64,000 nucleotides of DNA from Streptomyces sp. STR69 (GTDB lineage: Bacteria > Actinomycetota > Actinomycetes > Streptomycetales > Streptomycetaceae): contig NZ_JALJRY010000027.1 of NCBI RefSeq assembly GCF_024519455.1, positions 1 through 64,000 of the forward strand, given 5' to 3'. Positions 49,238 through 58,295 of this stretch are shown here, piece after piece. A program made the translations under genes and the position numbers. The notes under the pieces were generated by a model. It did not search any database. It was given only the letters and a program-made list of their open reading frames with translations, and was not told where the DNA came from. Every line of letters begins with the position of its first letter. Position 1 is the stretch's first letter.

Positions 49238-51166
49238 GTGCCGCTGCTGACCCGCATCAGGGGACCGCGCGATCTGGACCGGCTCAGCCTGGAGCAGCTG
49301 GACCAGCTGGCCGAGGAGATCCGGACCTTCCTCGTCGACGCCGTCTCCAAGACCGGCGGCCACCTCGGCCCGAACCTCGGTGTGGTCGAGCTGACCATCG
49401 CCCTGCACCGCGTCTTCGAGTCGCCGAAGGACCGGGTGCTGTTCGACACCGGCCACCAGTCCTACGTCCACAAGCTGCTCACCGGCCGCCAGGACTTCTC
49501 CAGGCTGAAGATGAAGGGCGGCCTCTCCGGCTACCCCTCCCAGGCCGAGTCCGAGCACGACGTCATCGAGAACTCGCACGCCTCGACGGTCCTCGGCTGG
49601 GCCGACGGCCTCGCCAAGGCCAACCAGGTCCTCAAACGCGACGACCACGTGGTCGCGGTCATCGGTGACGGCGCCCTGACCGGCGGTATGGCCTGGGAGG
49701 CGCTGAACAACATCGCCGACGCCAAGGACCGCCCCCTGGTGATCGTCGTCAACGACAACGAGCGATCGTACGCACCGACCATCGGCGGCCTCGCGAACCA
49801 CCTGGCGACCCTGCGGACCACCGACGGCTACGAGCGCTTCCTGGCCCGCGGCAAGGACCTCCTGGAGCGCACTCCGGTCGTCGGCAAGCCCCTCTACGAG
49901 ACGCTGCACGGCGCGAAGAAGGGCCTGAAGGACTTCATCGCCCCGCAGGGCATGTTCGAGGACCTCGGCCTCAAGTACGTCGGCCCGATCGACGGCCACG
50001 ACATCGAGGCGATGGAGTCCGCGCTCGCCCGCGCCAAGCGGTTCGGCGGCCCGGTGATCGTCCACGTCCTCACCGAGAAGGGCCGCGGCTACCAGCCCGC
50101 CCTCCAGGACGAGGCCGACCGCTTCCACGGCATCGGCCCCATCCACCCCGACACGGGCCTGCCGATCAAGGCCTCCGGCGCCGACTGGACCTCCGTCTTC
50201 GGTGACGAGATGGTCGCGCTCGGGCAGGAACGCCAGGACATCGTCGCGATCACCGCCGCGATGCTCCAGCCGGTCGGCCTGAAGAAGTTCGCCGACGCCT
50301 TCCCGAACCGGATCTACGACGTCGGCATCGCCGAGCAGCACGGCGCCGTCTCCGCGGCCGGCCTCGCCACCGGGGGACTGCACCCCGTCTTCGCCGTCTA
50401 CGCCACCTTCCTCAACCGCGCCTTCGACCAGGTGCTGATGGACGTGGCGCTGCACAAGTGCGGGGTGACCTTCGTCCTGGACCGGGCCGGCGTCACCGGC
50501 ACCGACGGCGCCTCCCACAACGGCATGTGGGACATGTCGATCCTCCAGGTCGTCCCGGGTCTCCGCCTTGCCGCCCCCCGCGACGCCGACCAGGTCCGCG
50601 CCCAGCTCCGCGAGGCCGTCCAGGTCAAGGACGCGCCGACCGTGGTCCGCTTCTCGAAGGGCGCGGTCGGCCCGGCCGTACCCGCCGTGGGCCGGATCGG
50701 CGGCATGGACGTGCTGCGCGCGCCCGGCACCGACGCCCCGGACGTCCTGCTGGTCTCGGTCGGCGCGCTGGCGCCCATGTGCCTGGAGATCGCCGCGCTG
50801 CTCGACAAGCAGGGCATCTCCACCACGGTCGTCGACCCGCGCTGGGTCAAGCCTGTCGACGAGGCCATGGCCCCGCTCGCGGAGCAGCACCGGGTGGTCG
50901 TCACCGTCGAGGACAACTCCCGTGTCGGCGGCGTCGGTTCGTCGATCGCACAGGCCCTGCGCGACGCCGGTGTGGACGTTCCGCTCCGCGACTTCGGCAT
51001 CCCGCCGCGCTTCCTCGACCACGCCTCCCGCGCCGAGGTGATGACGGAGATCGGCCTCACCGCGCCGGACATCGCCCGCCAGGTCACCGGTCTGGTCTCC
51101 AAGCTCGACGGGCGCTTCGACCGCCCCACCGCGGAGGCCGACTCGGTGGAGTCCGCACGCGACTGA
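49238..51166 (+). CDS. dxs: 1-Deoxy-D-xylulose-5-phosphate synthase
   Basis: 642 residues. This TPP enzyme condenses pyruvate and glyceraldehyde-3-phosphate in the first step of the MEP isoprenoid pathway. TPP/Mg site GDGALTGGMAWEALNN, active-site segment DTGHQSYVHKLLTGR, and DRAGVTGTDGASHNGMWD in the pyrimidine domain are all present. AAGGAGG lies 5 bases before the GTG; a longer frame from 49118 has no ribosome site. It is a single-gene unit with a strong terminator. Confidence 0.96.
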   Translation: MPLLTRIRGPRDLDRLSLEQLDQLAEEIRTFLVDAVSKTGGHLGPNLGVVELTIALHRVFESPKDRVLFDTGHQSYVHKLLTGRQDFSRLKMKGGLSGYPSQAESEHDVIENSHASTVLGWADGLAKANQVLKRDDHVVAVIGDGALTGGMAWEALNNIADAKDRPLVIVVNDNERSYAPTIGGLANHLATLRTTDGYERFLARGKDLLERTPVVGKPLYETLHGAKKGLKDFIAPQGMFEDLGLKYVGPIDGHDIEAMESALARAKRFGGPVIVHVLTEKGRGYQPALQDEADRFHGIGPIHPDTGLPIKASGADWTSVFGDEMVALGQERQDIVAITAAMLQPVGLKKFADAFPNRIYDVGIAEQHGAVSAAGLATGGLHPVFAVYATFLNRAFDQVLMDVALHKCGVTFVLDRAGVTGTDGASHNGMWDMSILQVVPGLRLAAPRDADQVRAQLREAVQVKDAPTVVRFSKGAVGPAVPAVGRIGGMDVLRAPGTDAPDVLLVSVGALAPMCLEIAALLDKQGISTTVVDPRWVKPVDEAMAPLAEQHRVVVTVEDNSRVGGVGSSIAQALRDAGVDVPLRDFGIPPRFLDHASRAEVMTEIGLTAPDIARQVTGLVSKLDGRFDRPTAEADSVESARD

Positions 51167-51182
51167 GGCACGGCCGCGCCGC

Positions 51183-51232
51183 CGAACGGGCCGCTTCCAC
51201 CACTCGTTGCAGTGGTGGAAGCGGCCCGTTCG
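51183..51232 (+). terminator. Terminator after dxs
   Basis: Perfect 22-bp stem (51183-51204 with 51211-51232) around the loop CGTTGC, 16 bases after the stop. Confidence 0.9.
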
Positions 51233-51313
51233 CGTGAATCCGCCCGCGCCGGGGCATACGGAGTACGCCCCCTCTCGATCATGTCGAGGACGCCAAGCGT
51301 GGGAGGTACACCC

Positions 51314-52837
51314 GTGAGCAGCACCCTCTTCCGGACGAAGAGAGTCGAACAGTCCATCCAGGACACCGAGGAACCGGAGCACGCGCTCAGGAAATCCCTC
51401 TCCGCCCTGGACCTGACCGTCTTCGGCGTCGGTGTCGTCATCGGCACCGGCATCTTCGTCCTCACCGGTACCGCCGCCAAGAACAACGCCGGCCCGGCGG
51501 TCTCCCTCTCCTTCGTCGTGGCCGGCGTCGTCTGTGCCCTCGCGGCGCTCTGCTACGCCGAGTTCGCGTCCACGGTTCCGGTGGCGGGCTCCGCGTACAC
51601 CTTCTCGTACGCCTCGCTGGGCGAACTCCCCGCCTGGACCATCGGCTGGGACCTGGTCCTCGAACTCGCCCTCGGTACGGCGGTGGTGGCGGTCGGCTGG
51701 TCCGGCTACATCCACTCGCTGCTGGACAACGCGGGCTGGCACCTGCCCGAGGCGCTCAGCGGCCGGGACGGCGCCCACGGCTTCGGCTTCGACATCCTCG
51801 CCGCCGCGCTCGTCCTCGTCCTCACCGCGATCCTCGTCCTCGGTATGAAGCTCTCCGCGCGGGTGACCTCCGTCGTCGTCGCCATCAAGGTCGCCGTCGT
51901 CCTCGTGGTGATCGTCGCGGGCGCCTTCTTCATCAAGGGCGACAACTACAAGCCGTTCATCCCCAAGGCACAGTCGGTGGAGGCGGGCGGCAACCTCAAG
52001 GCCCCGCTCATCCAGCTGATGTTCGGCTGGGCGCCCTCCAACTTCGGCGTCATGGGCATCTTCACGGCCGCCTCCGTGGTCTTCTTCGCCTTCATCGGCT
52101 TCGACGTCGTCGCCACCGCAGCCGAGGAGACCCGCAACCCGCAGCGCGATGTCCCGCGCGGCATCCTCGGCTCACTGATCATCTGCACCACGCTGTACGT
52201 CGCGGTGTCGGTCGTCGTCACGGGTATGCAGAAGTACAGCTCGCTGTCGATCGACGCACCCCTCGCGGACGCGTTCAAGGCCACCGGACACCCGTGGTTC
52301 GCGGGCCTGATCAGCTTCGGCGCCGCGATCGGCCTGACCACGGTGTGCATGATCCTGCTCCTGGGCCAGGCCCGCGTTTTCTTCGCGATGAGCCGCGACG
52401 GACTCCTGCCCCGCTTCTTCTCGCACGTCCACCCGCGCTTCCGCACCCCGTACCGCCCGACCATCCTCCTCGGTGTGGTCATCGCGATCGTCTCGGGTTT
52501 CACGAGCCTCAGCGAACTCGCCGAACTGGTCAACATCGGCACCCTGTTCGCCTTCATCGTGGTCGCGATCGGCGTGGTCATCCTCAGGAACAAGCGCCCC
52601 GACCTGCCCCGCTCCTTCCGCACCCCCCTGGTCCCGGCCCTCCCCATCGTCTCGGTCCTGGCCTCCCTCTGGCTGATGCTCAACCTCCCCACCGAGACCT
52701 GGCTCCGCTTCGCCATCTGGATGGCGATCGGCTTCGCCGTGTACTTCTTCTACGGCCGCACCCACAGCCGACTCGGACAGCAGCAGGCGGCGGAGGCGGG
52801 CGAGTCCGCGGCCCCGCCGAGCGGAAAGAGCCTGTAG
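51314..52837 (+). CDS. APC-family amino-acid permease
   Basis: 507 residues with about 12 membrane helices. VFGVGVVIGTGIFVLTG is the substrate-binding GxG helix of the cationic-amino-acid (CAT/YfnA) branch; FFAFIGFDVVATAAEETRNP is the matching TM6 motif. GGGAGGT lies 6 bases before the GTG. It probably imports amino acids by proton symport; the exact substrate is unknown. It ends in a shared bidirectional terminator. Confidence 0.9.
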   Translation: MSSTLFRTKRVEQSIQDTEEPEHALRKSLSALDLTVFGVGVVIGTGIFVLTGTAAKNNAGPAVSLSFVVAGVVCALAALCYAEFASTVPVAGSAYTFSYASLGELPAWTIGWDLVLELALGTAVVAVGWSGYIHSLLDNAGWHLPEALSGRDGAHGFGFDILAAALVLVLTAILVLGMKLSARVTSVVVAIKVAVVLVVIVAGAFFIKGDNYKPFIPKAQSVEAGGNLKAPLIQLMFGWAPSNFGVMGIFTAASVVFFAFIGFDVVATAAEETRNPQRDVPRGILGSLIICTTLYVAVSVVVTGMQKYSSLSIDAPLADAFKATGHPWFAGLISFGAAIGLTTVCMILLLGQARVFFAMSRDGLLPRFFSHVHPRFRTPYRPTILLGVVIAIVSGFTSLSELAELVNIGTLFAFIVVAIGVVILRNKRPDLPRSFRTPLVPALPIVSVLASLWLMLNLPTETWLRFAIWMAIGFAVYFFYGRTHSRLGQQQAAEAGESAAPPSGKSL

Positions 52838-52853
52838 GCACACCAGTTGGTCG

Positions 52854-52900
52854 TCCGGCCCCGTAAGTCCCGCTCGGCCCAGGGGACTTACGGGGCCGGA
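52854..52900. terminator. Bidirectional terminator between convergent genes
   Basis: Perfect 18-bp stem (52854-52871 with 52883-52900), 11-base loop, between the permease and the minus-strand gene at 52910. Confidence 0.88.
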
Positions 52901-52909
52901 TCGCGTAGG

Positions 52910-53281
52910 TCAGCCCCGTACGCTGCGCGGCCCGGTGACCTCCGCGCCCAACTCCGTGACCCTGCGCCGCAGTTCCCGATCAGCGGTCACCACCAGGCAC
53001 GGTCGGCCGACGGCCTCGGCGACCAGTTCGACCATCCGGTCGTCGCCGCTGCCGGGGGCCGAGTCCACCCGTACGCCCGAGACGGACGCCACACCATGAG
53101 CCGCGCCCTCCACGACGAGGACGAGTTCCACGGGGTCCGTGCGGCCCGGCAGACCGTCGCTCGCGAGCCGGTCGCGGAGGCGCTCGGCGGCACCCTTGCG
53201 GTCCCGCCACCAGCCGTCGGGCACCGACCCGACGACGTTCGCGCCGTCGACGATCACGAGCAGGGGAGTGTCCTCGTCCAT
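52910..53281 (-). CDS. Small PIN/NYN-like protein (often annotated NTP pyrophosphohydrolase)
   Basis: 123 residues from the ATG at 53281. The strand LLVIVDGANVVGSVPDGWWR has the first acidic residue of PIN/NYN-type nucleases; GSGDDRMVELVAEA and CLVVTADRELRRRVTELGAE give further Asp residues in the usual order. I infer a metal-dependent RNase-like fold. Relatives are often called NTP pyrophosphohydrolase, for which I see no MazG or Nudix motif. Confidence 0.7.
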   Translation of the reverse strand: MDEDTPLLVIVDGANVVGSVPDGWWRDRKGAAERLRDRLASDGLPGRTDPVELVLVVEGAAHGVASVSGVRVDSAPGSGDDRMVELVAEAVGRPCLVVTADRELRRRVTELGAEVTGPRSVRG

Positions 53282-53369
53282 GGGGACAGGGTCCCATGGG
53301 GGTGCGGGGCCTTCGGCCGTGAAAGGACCCGCCCCGCGCGAAAGAACCCGCCCCAATTACAGTGAACCG

Positions 53370-54389
53370 GTGAACGGCGACTGGCTCCTACGCGGCCGTG
53401 ACGGCCGGCTCAGTGTCTATCTGCCCTCGGGCGACGCCGTCCTGTGCCGGGCGGAACGCGGCCCCGACGGCCTCTGGGGTGCCCCGCGCACGGTGGGCGG
53501 CGACCAGAAGCTGCACCCCGGGCTGCTCGGCATCGGGCAGGGCGCGGACGGCTACGCCCACCTCGTGTCCTGGCGGCCCACGCTGCCCGGCGAATCCGGC
53601 CTGGTCCACTCCACGCACTTCCGGCCCCGGCTCACCGCCCTCGACTGGAACCCGGTCGGTCACCCGGACAAGAAGGGCGACCGCACCGGTGTCCCGGCCG
53701 TCGCGGTCGACGCGGAGGGGCGGGCCCATCTCTTCGTGCGCAACGCGGCGGGCGGGGTGAGCATGCTGGCCCAGCGGGAGAAGGGCGGCTGGGATCCGTG
53801 GCGCGACCTCAAGGGGAACGACGTCCACGAGGACCTGGCCGCGGTGACGGGGGAGTCCGGCACGGTCGAGCTGTACGCGGCGGTGCCCGGCGCGATCCTG
53901 CACTGGCGCCAACTCGAGCCGGGCGGGCAGCCGGTCCTGGAGGAGGCGATGGAGGCCGCGATCAGACCGGGCACGCTCCGCGCGCTGGCCACCTCCCCGG
54001 AGACGACCACCCTCTACTACACGGATGACTCCGGCGACCTCTGCGCCTGGCGTCCCGGCGGCAAACCGCTCGCCCTGCTGGCCTCCGCGGGCCCGGGTCC
54101 GGTCTCCGTCGTCCGCTGTGAACTCGACGGTCATGACTGCACGTTGCTCGCCCAGCGCTCGGCCAGCGGCCGGGTCGCGTTCGCCGCGTACCCCACGGAG
54201 CAGGAGGCGGCGGGCGCCTGGTGGACCGAGTCGGGCCCCCAACTCCCGGCGGACGCCGGGGTCTCCCTCGCCCTGGACGAGAACGACCGGGTAGTCGCCG
54301 CGACGGTGTCCCCGTCCACCGGCCAACTCCTGGTCACCCGGCGGAAGGACGAGCCGGGCCTGGCCCTGGAGGCCTGGCGCGAGGTGTGA
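53370..54389 (+). CDS. Beta-propeller-like protein of unknown function
   Basis: 339 residues, no signal peptide. Repeated about 45-residue units carry Gly-x-Ala-His-Leu strands (DGYAHLVSWRP; EGRAHLFVRNAAGG; SGTVELYAAVPG), as in fucose-lectin/PLL-type propellers. The GTG start (MNGDWLLRGRDGRL) lacks a strong ribosome site. It probably forms an operon with the 54397 gene 7 bases later. Partner and ligand are unknown. Confidence 0.7.
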   Translation: MNGDWLLRGRDGRLSVYLPSGDAVLCRAERGPDGLWGAPRTVGGDQKLHPGLLGIGQGADGYAHLVSWRPTLPGESGLVHSTHFRPRLTALDWNPVGHPDKKGDRTGVPAVAVDAEGRAHLFVRNAAGGVSMLAQREKGGWDPWRDLKGNDVHEDLAAVTGESGTVELYAAVPGAILHWRQLEPGGQPVLEEAMEAAIRPGTLRALATSPETTTLYYTDDSGDLCAWRPGGKPLALLASAGPGPVSVVRCELDGHDCTLLAQRSASGRVAFAAYPTEQEAAGAWWTESGPQLPADAGVSLALDENDRVVAATVSPSTGQLLVTRRKDEPGLALEAWREV

Positions 54390-54396
54390 GTGCGCC

Positions 54397-54780
54397 ATGA
54401 TGACCATCGTGGACACCGAATCACTCATCGCCGCGTGGCGGCTCATCCTCGACGGCTCCGAAAAGCCGTGGGTCCTGTTCGAGCACGGCACGTGCGTGCT
54501 GCTGGAGGAGCCCGACGGCGATCCCGCCGAACAGGCCACCGGGATCCTGCGCGAGTTCGGCCCCGTACAGGTGGCGACGTCGGCGGGCGACTTCCGGGTA
54601 CTTGAACTCAAGAACAGCGAGGGCTGGTTGGTGACTAGCCATCACCGGGACGTCGTCACCTTCGTCGCGACGGACGAGCCCGACGACCCCTCGCATCTGG
54701 CCGTCGGCATCCACGGCCGGTCGAAGCGTGACCAGGACGGCACCGAACTGCACGTCGTCCACGTAGAGGACGTCCCCTGA
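54397..54780 (+). CDS. Hypothetical protein
   Basis: 127 residues, acidic, alpha/beta, cytosolic (WRLILDGSEKPWVLFEHGTC; GWLVTSHHRDVVTFV). No family recognised. It starts 7 bases after the propeller-like gene and ends at a strong hairpin, so the two are probably co-expressed. Confidence 0.7.
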   Translation: MMTIVDTESLIAAWRLILDGSEKPWVLFEHGTCVLLEEPDGDPAEQATGILREFGPVQVATSAGDFRVLELKNSEGWLVTSHHRDVVTFVATDEPDDPSHLAVGIHGRSKRDQDGTELHVVHVEDVP

Positions 54781-54786
54781 CATGCC

Positions 54787-54820
54787 GGTGCCCGGTACAT
54801 CGGCCGATGTACCGGGCACC
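54787..54820. terminator. Bidirectional terminator before fadB
   Basis: Perfect 34-bp palindrome GGTGCCCGGTACATCGG / CCGATGTACCGGGCACC between convergent genes. Its GTGCCCGGTAC core matches the xylH terminator. Confidence 0.88.
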
Positions 54821-54831
54821 GTACGAAGGGA

Positions 54832-56961
54832 CTAGGCCGGAACGCTCGCCAGACCCGGCGCCAGGAACGGCTTGCCGTTCACCCGCACCGAGACACCCTC
54901 GCGGTCCAGGTACGGCGTGATGCCGCCCAGGTGGAAGGGCCAGCCGGCGCCCGTGATCAGGCACAGGTCGATGTCCTGCGCCTCGGCGACGACACCCTCG
55001 TCCAGCATGAGACCGATCTCCTGCGCCACCGCGTCCAGGACCCGGTCCCGCACCTGCTCCTCGGTCAGCACGGAGTCGCCCTGCTGGAGCAACGCGGCGA
55101 CCTCGGGGTCGAGTTCGGGCTTACCGCTGTCGTAGACGTAGAAGCCGCGCTTGCCCGCCTTGACGACGGCCGCGAGGTTCGGGGAGACCGTGAAGCGGTC
55201 CGGGAAGGCCCGGTTGAGGGTCTCCGAGACATGCAGTCCGATGGCCGGACCGACCAACTCCAGCAGAACCAGCGGGGACATGGGCAGACCGAGTGGCTCG
55301 ACCGCCTTCTCCGCCACCGCCACCGGGGTGCCCTCGTCGATGACGTTCTGGATCTCGCCCATGAAGCGGGTGAGGATGCGGTTGACGACGAACGCCGGGG
55401 CGTCCTTCACCAACACCGCTGTCTTCTTCAGCTTCTTGGCCACCGCGAACGCGGTCGCGAGCGAGGCGTCGTCCGTCTGCTCGCCGCGCACGATCTCCAA
55501 CAGGGGAAGAATCGCTACGGGGTTGAAGAAGTGGAAGCCCACGACCCGCTCGGGGTTCTTGAGCTTCGACGCCATCTCCGACACCGAGAGGGACGAGGTG
55601 TTGGTCGCGAGGATCGCGTGCGCCGGGGCGACCGCCTCGACCTCCGCGAACACCTGCTGCTTGACGCCGATCTCCTCGAAGACGGCCTCGATGATGAAGT
55701 CGGCGTCGGAGAAGCCCTCGGCCTTGTCCAGCACACCGGTGACCAGGGCCGTGAGGCGGTTGGCCTTGTCCTGGTTGATACGGCCCTTGCCGAGCAGCTT
55801 CTCGATCTCGGCGTGGACGTAGCCCACACCCTTGTCGACGCGCTCCTGGTCGATGTCCGTGAGGACGACCGGCACTTCGAGGCGGCGCAGGAAGAGCAGG
55901 GCGAGCTGCGAGGCCATCAGACCGGCGCCGACCACACCCACCTTGGTGACCGGACGCGCGAGGGACTTGTCCGGCGCACCCGCCGGACGCTTGCCGCGCT
56001 TCTGCACGAGGTTGAACGCGTAGATACCGGCGCGCAGTTCGCCACCCATGATCAGGTCGGCGAGGGCCAAGTCCTCGGCGTCGTAACCCTGTTGGAGGTC
56101 GCCGTTCTTCGAGGCCTCGATGATGTCGAGCGCGCGGTAGGCGGCCGGGGCCGCGCCGTGCACCTTGGAGTCCGCGACGAAACGGCCCTTGGCGACGGCC
56201 TGGTCCCAGGCCTCGCCGCGGTCGATCGCCGGACGCTCGACCTTGATCTCGCCCTTGAGGACGTTCGCCGTCCAGATCAGCGACTGCTCCAGGAAGTCCG
56301 CGCCCTCGAAGAGCGCGTCCGCGATCCCGAGGTCGAAGACCTGCTGGCCCTTGAGCTGCTTGTTCTGGTTGAGGCTGTTCTCGATGATCACCGAGACGGC
56401 CTTCTCGGCGCCGATCAGGTTCGGCAGCAGCGTGCAGCCGCCCCAGCCGGGAACGAGGCCGAGGAAGACCTCGGGGAGGGAGAAGGCCGCGATGTGCTTC
56501 GAGACCGTGCGGTACTCGCAGTGCAGACCGACCTCGACGCCACCGCCCATGGCCGCGCCGTTGTAGTACGTGAAGGTCGGTACCGCGATGTCCGCGAGGC
56601 GCTTGAAGACCTCGTGGCCGCCCTTGCCGATGGCGAGCGCGTCGTCGTGGTTCTTGAGGAGCTCGACGCCCTTCAGGTCCGCGCCGACCGCGAAGACGAA
56701 CGGCTTGCCGGTGATGCCGACACCGACGATCTCGCCGGCCGCGGCCTCCTTCTCGACCTGGTCGATGGCGGTGTTCAGATTCGCCAGCGAGGCCGGGCCG
56801 AAGGTGGTCGGCTTGGTGTGGTCGAAGCCGTTGTCCAGCGTGATGAGCGCGAACCGCCCGGCGCTGTACGGCAGTTCGAGGTGGCGGACGTGCGCGGACG
56901 TCACGACCTCGTCCGGGAACAGCTCGGCCGCACCCTTCAGAAGCTCGGTGGTGGTGCTCAC
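54832..56961 (-). CDS. fadB: Fatty-acid oxidation multifunctional protein (enoyl-CoA hydratase / 3-hydroxyacyl-CoA dehydrogenase)
   Basis: 709 residues. The N-terminal about 300 residues are a crotonase fold (FVFAVGADLKGVELL; GGGVEVGLHCEYR), then the NAD-binding 3-hydroxyacyl-CoA dehydrogenase domain (VGVVGAGLMASQLALLFLRR) and its C-terminal domain (VGFHFFNPVAILPLLEIVRG). It carries out hydration and dehydrogenation in beta-oxidation. The GTG at 56961 overlaps the thiolase stop (GTGA) and has GAGGGGG upstream, so translation is coupled. Confidence 0.94.
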   Translation of the reverse strand: MSTTTELLKGAAELFPDEVVTSAHVRHLELPYSAGRFALITLDNGFDHTKPTTFGPASLANLNTAIDQVEKEAAAGEIVGVGITGKPFVFAVGADLKGVELLKNHDDALAIGKGGHEVFKRLADIAVPTFTYYNGAAMGGGVEVGLHCEYRTVSKHIAAFSLPEVFLGLVPGWGGCTLLPNLIGAEKAVSVIIENSLNQNKQLKGQQVFDLGIADALFEGADFLEQSLIWTANVLKGEIKVERPAIDRGEAWDQAVAKGRFVADSKVHGAAPAAYRALDIIEASKNGDLQQGYDAEDLALADLIMGGELRAGIYAFNLVQKRGKRPAGAPDKSLARPVTKVGVVGAGLMASQLALLFLRRLEVPVVLTDIDQERVDKGVGYVHAEIEKLLGKGRINQDKANRLTALVTGVLDKAEGFSDADFIIEAVFEEIGVKQQVFAEVEAVAPAHAILATNTSSLSVSEMASKLKNPERVVGFHFFNPVAILPLLEIVRGEQTDDASLATAFAVAKKLKKTAVLVKDAPAFVVNRILTRFMGEIQNVIDEGTPVAVAEKAVEPLGLPMSPLVLLELVGPAIGLHVSETLNRAFPDRFTVSPNLAAVVKAGKRGFYVYDSGKPELDPEVAALLQQGDSVLTEEQVRDRVLDAVAQEIGLMLDEGVVAEAQDIDLCLITGAGWPFHLGGITPYLDREGVSVRVNGKPFLAPGLASVPA

Positions 56962-58175
56962 TTGTCCCCCTCGAAGTGCGGGTTCTCCCAGATGACCGTG
57001 GCGCCCATGCCGAAGCCGACGCACATCGTCGTCAGGCCGTAGCGGACGTGTCGCTGCTCCTCGAACTGGCGGGCCAGCTGCGTCATCAGGCGCACGCCCG
57101 ACGAGGCCAGCGGGTGGCCGAAGGCGATCGCGCCGCCGTACTGGTTGACGCGCTCGTCGTCGTCCGCGATGCCGTAGTGGTCCAGGAAGGCCAACACCTG
57201 TACGGCGAAAGCCTCGTTGACCTCGAAGAGGCCGATGTCACCGATACCGAGGCCCGCCTTGGCGAGCGCCTTCTCGGTCGCCGGGATCGGGCCGTAGCCC
57301 ATGACCTCCGGCTCGACGCCCGCGAAGGCGTACGACACGAGGCGCATCTTCACCGGCAGGTTGTGCTCGCGCGCGAAGTCCTCGCTCGCGATGATCGACG
57401 CGGTGGCACCGTCGTTCAGACCGGCCGCGTTGCCGGCGGTGACCCGCCCGTGGACGCGGAACGGCGTCTTCAGACCAGCCAGGTTCTCCAGGGTCGTCCC
57501 CGGACGCATCGGCTCGTCGGCGGTGACCAGACCCCAACCGGTCTCGCCCACCTGCTCGTTGGTGTTGCGCACCGAGATCGGCACCAGGTCCTGCTGGATC
57601 TTGCCGTTGGCGTACGCCTTGGCGGCCTTCTCCTGCGAGCGCACCGCGTACTCGTCGGCGCGCAGCTTGGTGATGTGCGGGTAGCGGTCGTGCAGGTTCT
57701 CCGCCGTCATGCCCATGAACAGCGCGGAGTCGTCGACCAGCTTCTCGCTCACGAACCGGGGGTTCGGGTCCACGCCCTCGCCCATCGGGTGGCGGCCCAT
57801 GTGCTCGACACCACCGGCGATGACGGCGTCGTAGGCACCGAAGGCGATGGAGCCCGCGGTGGTCGTGACGGCGGTCAGCGCGCCCGCGCACATGCGGTCG
57901 ATCGAGTAACCGGGCACCGACTGCGGCAGCCCGGCGAGAATGCCCGCGGTCCGCCCCAGGGTCAGCCCCTGGTCACCGATCTGCGTGGTCGCCGCGATGG
58001 CGACCTCGTCGATCTTCGCCGGGTCCAGCCCGGGGTTGCGGCGCAGCAGCTCCCGGATCGCCTTCACGACGAGGTCGTCGGCCCGGGTCTCGTGGTAGAT
58101 GCCCTTCGGGCCCGCCTTGCCGAACGGGGTACGGACGCCGTCTACGAAGACGACGTCCCTGACGGTACGAGGCAC
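56958..58175 (-). CDS. fadA: Acetyl-CoA acyltransferase (3-ketoacyl-CoA thiolase)
   Basis: 405 residues. Active-site Cys in SIDRMCAGALTA, His in GGAIAFGHPLASSG and second Cys in TTMCVGFGMG are present. It releases acetyl-CoA in the last step of beta-oxidation. The GTG at 58175 follows GGAGGAGA; an ATG at 58208 lacks a site. First gene of fadA-fadB, downstream of two palindromes. Confidence 0.94.
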   Translation of the reverse strand: MPRTVRDVVFVDGVRTPFGKAGPKGIYHETRADDLVVKAIRELLRRNPGLDPAKIDEVAIAATTQIGDQGLTLGRTAGILAGLPQSVPGYSIDRMCAGALTAVTTTAGSIAFGAYDAVIAGGVEHMGRHPMGEGVDPNPRFVSEKLVDDSALFMGMTAENLHDRYPHITKLRADEYAVRSQEKAAKAYANGKIQQDLVPISVRNTNEQVGETGWGLVTADEPMRPGTTLENLAGLKTPFRVHGRVTAGNAAGLNDGATASIIASEDFAREHNLPVKMRLVSYAFAGVEPEVMGYGPIPATEKALAKAGLGIGDIGLFEVNEAFAVQVLAFLDHYGIADDDERVNQYGGAIAFGHPLASSGVRLMTQLARQFEEQRHVRYGLTTMCVGFGMGATVIWENPHFEGDK

Positions 58176-58220
58176 GATTGGCTCTCCTCCAGGGTGCGGG
58201 ATCTGCACTGCTGCGATGCG

Positions 58221-58258
58221 CTGAGCGCGCGCTCAGGAACCATGCTACTTGTGAGTAA
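58221..58258. promoter_or_regulatory. Two palindromes at the fadAB promoter
   Basis: CTGAGCGCGCGCTCAG (58221-58236) is a perfect 16-bp palindrome. CTACT-TGTG-AGTAA (58245-58258) is a near-perfect 5-4-5 repeat next to it. Both are 46-83 bases ahead of the thiolase start, where a fatty-acyl-responsive repressor would act. Confidence 0.55.
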
Positions 58259-58295
58259 CCAGGCTGCCCAGTCCCGGAGCTCCAAGCGGCGAACG

